Shown: in pieces, positions 62,905 through 64,000 of the stretch
Position numbering within the stretch: the stretch's first letter is position 1
How the letters are laid out: every line of letters starts with the position of its first letter
Assembly: GCA_018644665.1 (NCBI GenBank)
Contig: JABGQA010000050.1
Span: 88,092-152,091 of the forward strand
Source: Candidatus Poribacteria bacterium
GTDB taxonomy: Bacteria > Poribacteria > WGA-4E > GCA-2687025
Length of the DNA: 64,000 bases
Direction: 5' to 3'
Made by a program: the position numbers and the translations under genes
Notes under the pieces: generated by a model
What the model was told of the DNA's origin: nothing
The model's database searches: none
The model's input: only the letters and a program-made list of their open reading frames with translations

Positions 62905-64000
62905 TCAGTCGGTGGCGTGTGGTGGATACAGGTCGAGCGTGTCGTACCACCCGCGGAGGGCAGAGCCACGCTCCGAGCGGCTGTCCGGCAACGCCAGCGG
63001 GCGGCCGCGCGTGTCGACGACTATGCCGACCACGCCGCCCGGGACCTTCTGACGTACGACGTGACCCCGGCCGGCGCCCATGTCGAACGCGCCCTCGGGC
63101 GTGACCTCGACATCGGCGGTCAGGCCCTCGGCGAGCGGGTACACGCGTATCTCGCCGGCCGGCACGCGCTCGTCGACCGCAGCGCCGTCTGGGAGGCGCG
63201 TGACGACACGCACGCTTGAACGCCTGTCCGGCGGGCCGTCGGGCGCGATGACGCTCCCGAGATGCACCAGGCAGTCGCGATCGAAGACGTGCATTGCCGC
63301 TGTCTCGTTCACCTGAGCCAGCACGCCCAACTGCGGCATCATGAAGATGGAGTCTACCGCGAACTCCGTTATCCCTACCGGCTGGAAGGCGTCGATCATC
63401 ATCAGCATCGACTGCTGACGGCGCGGCGCATGCGAGAGGACGCCCCCGCTGCCGACCACGAGGTCGAGCGTCGCCATGCTGACGAGCGAGTCGCCGCCCG
63501 CGTTCTGCGCAAACGTGTCCGCGATGGTGCGCTGCTGCTGCACGCCGTGCAGGCCAGTGGCTAGCCGTTTGTGCTGGTCGAGCGCCAGCCGCAACGCCTC
63601 GCGCGCGATCGCCTGCTCGATGATGAGTTCACGCAGCGTCTGCGGGATCGTCGTCGGGCGGATCATCTTGTTCTTGATGCGGTTCCGCAGGTCGCGTTCG
63701 TCTACGTCGAACGGCACCCACCGCAGCACGTTCTCGATACCCGTCTCGGCGAGGACGTTCGAGACGGAGTAGCTCATGCCCAGGTTGGCGCTGACCGTGC
63801 GGTTGAACACGCCCTGGAAGACCGAGAAGACGTCCGTCGTCGCGCCGCCTATGTCGACGCCGAGGATCTCGATGTCGCGCTCGTCGGCGATAGTCTGCAT
63901 CATGTAGCCGACGGCGCCGGGGGTCGGCATGATGGGCGCGTCGGTCCAGTCGATGAGCGTGCTGTAGCCCGGCGCGTGCGCCATGACGTGCTCCAGGAAC
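62905..64000 (-). CDS. GlmL/MutL-family ATPase (cut by right edge)
   Basis: The last 365 codons of a larger gene that continues beyond 64000; the frame is open to the edge, with LEHVMAHAPGY reading on before the first ATG. The ASKHA phosphate motif is LGVDIGGATTDVFSVF. Other parts include SVSNVLAETGIENVLRW and LVVGSGGVLSHA, an adenosine-binding-type motif. In the GlmL/MutL family such proteins accompany B12-dependent glutamate mutases, possibly as cofactor chaperones. Whether a mutase is next cannot be seen. Confidence 0.8.
   Translation of the reverse strand, partial: FLEHVMAHAPGYSTLIDWTDAPIMPTPGAVGYMMQTIADERDIEILGVDIGGATTDVFSVFQGVFNRTVSANLGMSYSVSNVLAETGIENVLRWVPFDVDERDLRNRIKNKMIRPTTIPQTLRELIIEQAIAREALRLALDQHKRLATGLHGVQQQRTIADTFAQNAGGDSLVSMATLDLVVGSGGVLSHAPRRQQSMLMMIDAFQPVGITEFAVDSIFMMPQLGVLAQVNETAAMHVFDRDCLVHLGSVIAPDGPPDRRSSVRVVTRLPDGAAVDERVPAGEIRVYPLAEGLTADVEVTPEGAFDMGAGRGHVVRQKVPGGVVGIVVDTRGRPLALPDSRSERGSALRGWYDTLDLYPPHATD

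Overview
The window is high-GC bacterial chromosome, densely coded on both strands, with no rRNA, tRNA, insertion sequence, phage gene or CRISPR array that I could see. The best guess at the source is Candidatus Poribacteria or a close relative among marine or sponge-associated candidate phyla. That is inference. It rests on a secreted protein with a dockerin and an NPFNPETW C-terminal module, on several phytanoyl-CoA dioxygenases (one fused to HEAT repeats), on Gfo/Idh/MocA oxidoreductases, enolase-superfamily sugar-acid dehydratases and a sulfatase, and on a Pup-like UBact proteasome locus.

Region by region. 1-1928 (minus): heat-shock operon hrcA-grpE-dnaJ, with dnaJ cut by the left edge. 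2005-10647 (minus): a six-gene catabolic run (glycosidase-like protein, enolase-superfamily dehydratase, amidase, D-2-hydroxyacid dehydrogenase, sulfatase, Gfo/Idh oxidoreductase). 10804-15753: a lipoprotein, a small zinc-ribbon protein, a secreted HEYGH metallopeptidase, trmJ, a small gene that seems to start with ATT, and a TPR protein. 15766-18742 (minus): two family-9 glycosyltransferases translationally coupled to a cysteine synthase. 18859-32357: mixed housekeeping and envelope genes, including a sorbosone dehydrogenase, an ACT/UPF0210 pair, rpsD, a pol I lacking the 5' nuclease, VTT membrane and radical SAM proteins, an SQR-like flavoprotein, and LpoB with a COG3014-type lipoprotein. 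32393-37192 (minus): two methyltransferases, a prolyl oligopeptidase and a nucleotide-sugar-epimerase-like SDR. 37297-40618: yggT, dedA-like, DUF952 and acs.

41075-44458 (plus) is the most distinctive locus: a 64-aa Pup-like modifier ending RTGQ, the 20S proteasome beta subunit with its catalytic Thr, the alpha subunit, and a PafA/Dop-family ligase/deamidase. No ring ATPase is present in the window. 44729-51817 (plus) is a probable operon behind a strong sigma70-type promoter with a perfect 16-bp palindrome just upstream. It encodes two secreted paralogues, an FGE-fold protein lacking the FGE cysteines, an FG-GAP/UnbV protein, a GH2 glycosidase and galactonate dehydratase, which suggests capture and breakdown of a galactose-containing glycan.

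51819-64000: an SDR, a phytanoyl-CoA dioxygenase, an AhbC plus radical SAM/SPASM pair (alternative heme synthesis), a second sugar-acid cluster (OYE-type oxidoreductase, Gfo/Idh, PhyH-HEAT fusion, L-fuconate dehydratase), and a KOW-domain protein with a GlmL/MutL ATPase cut by the right edge.
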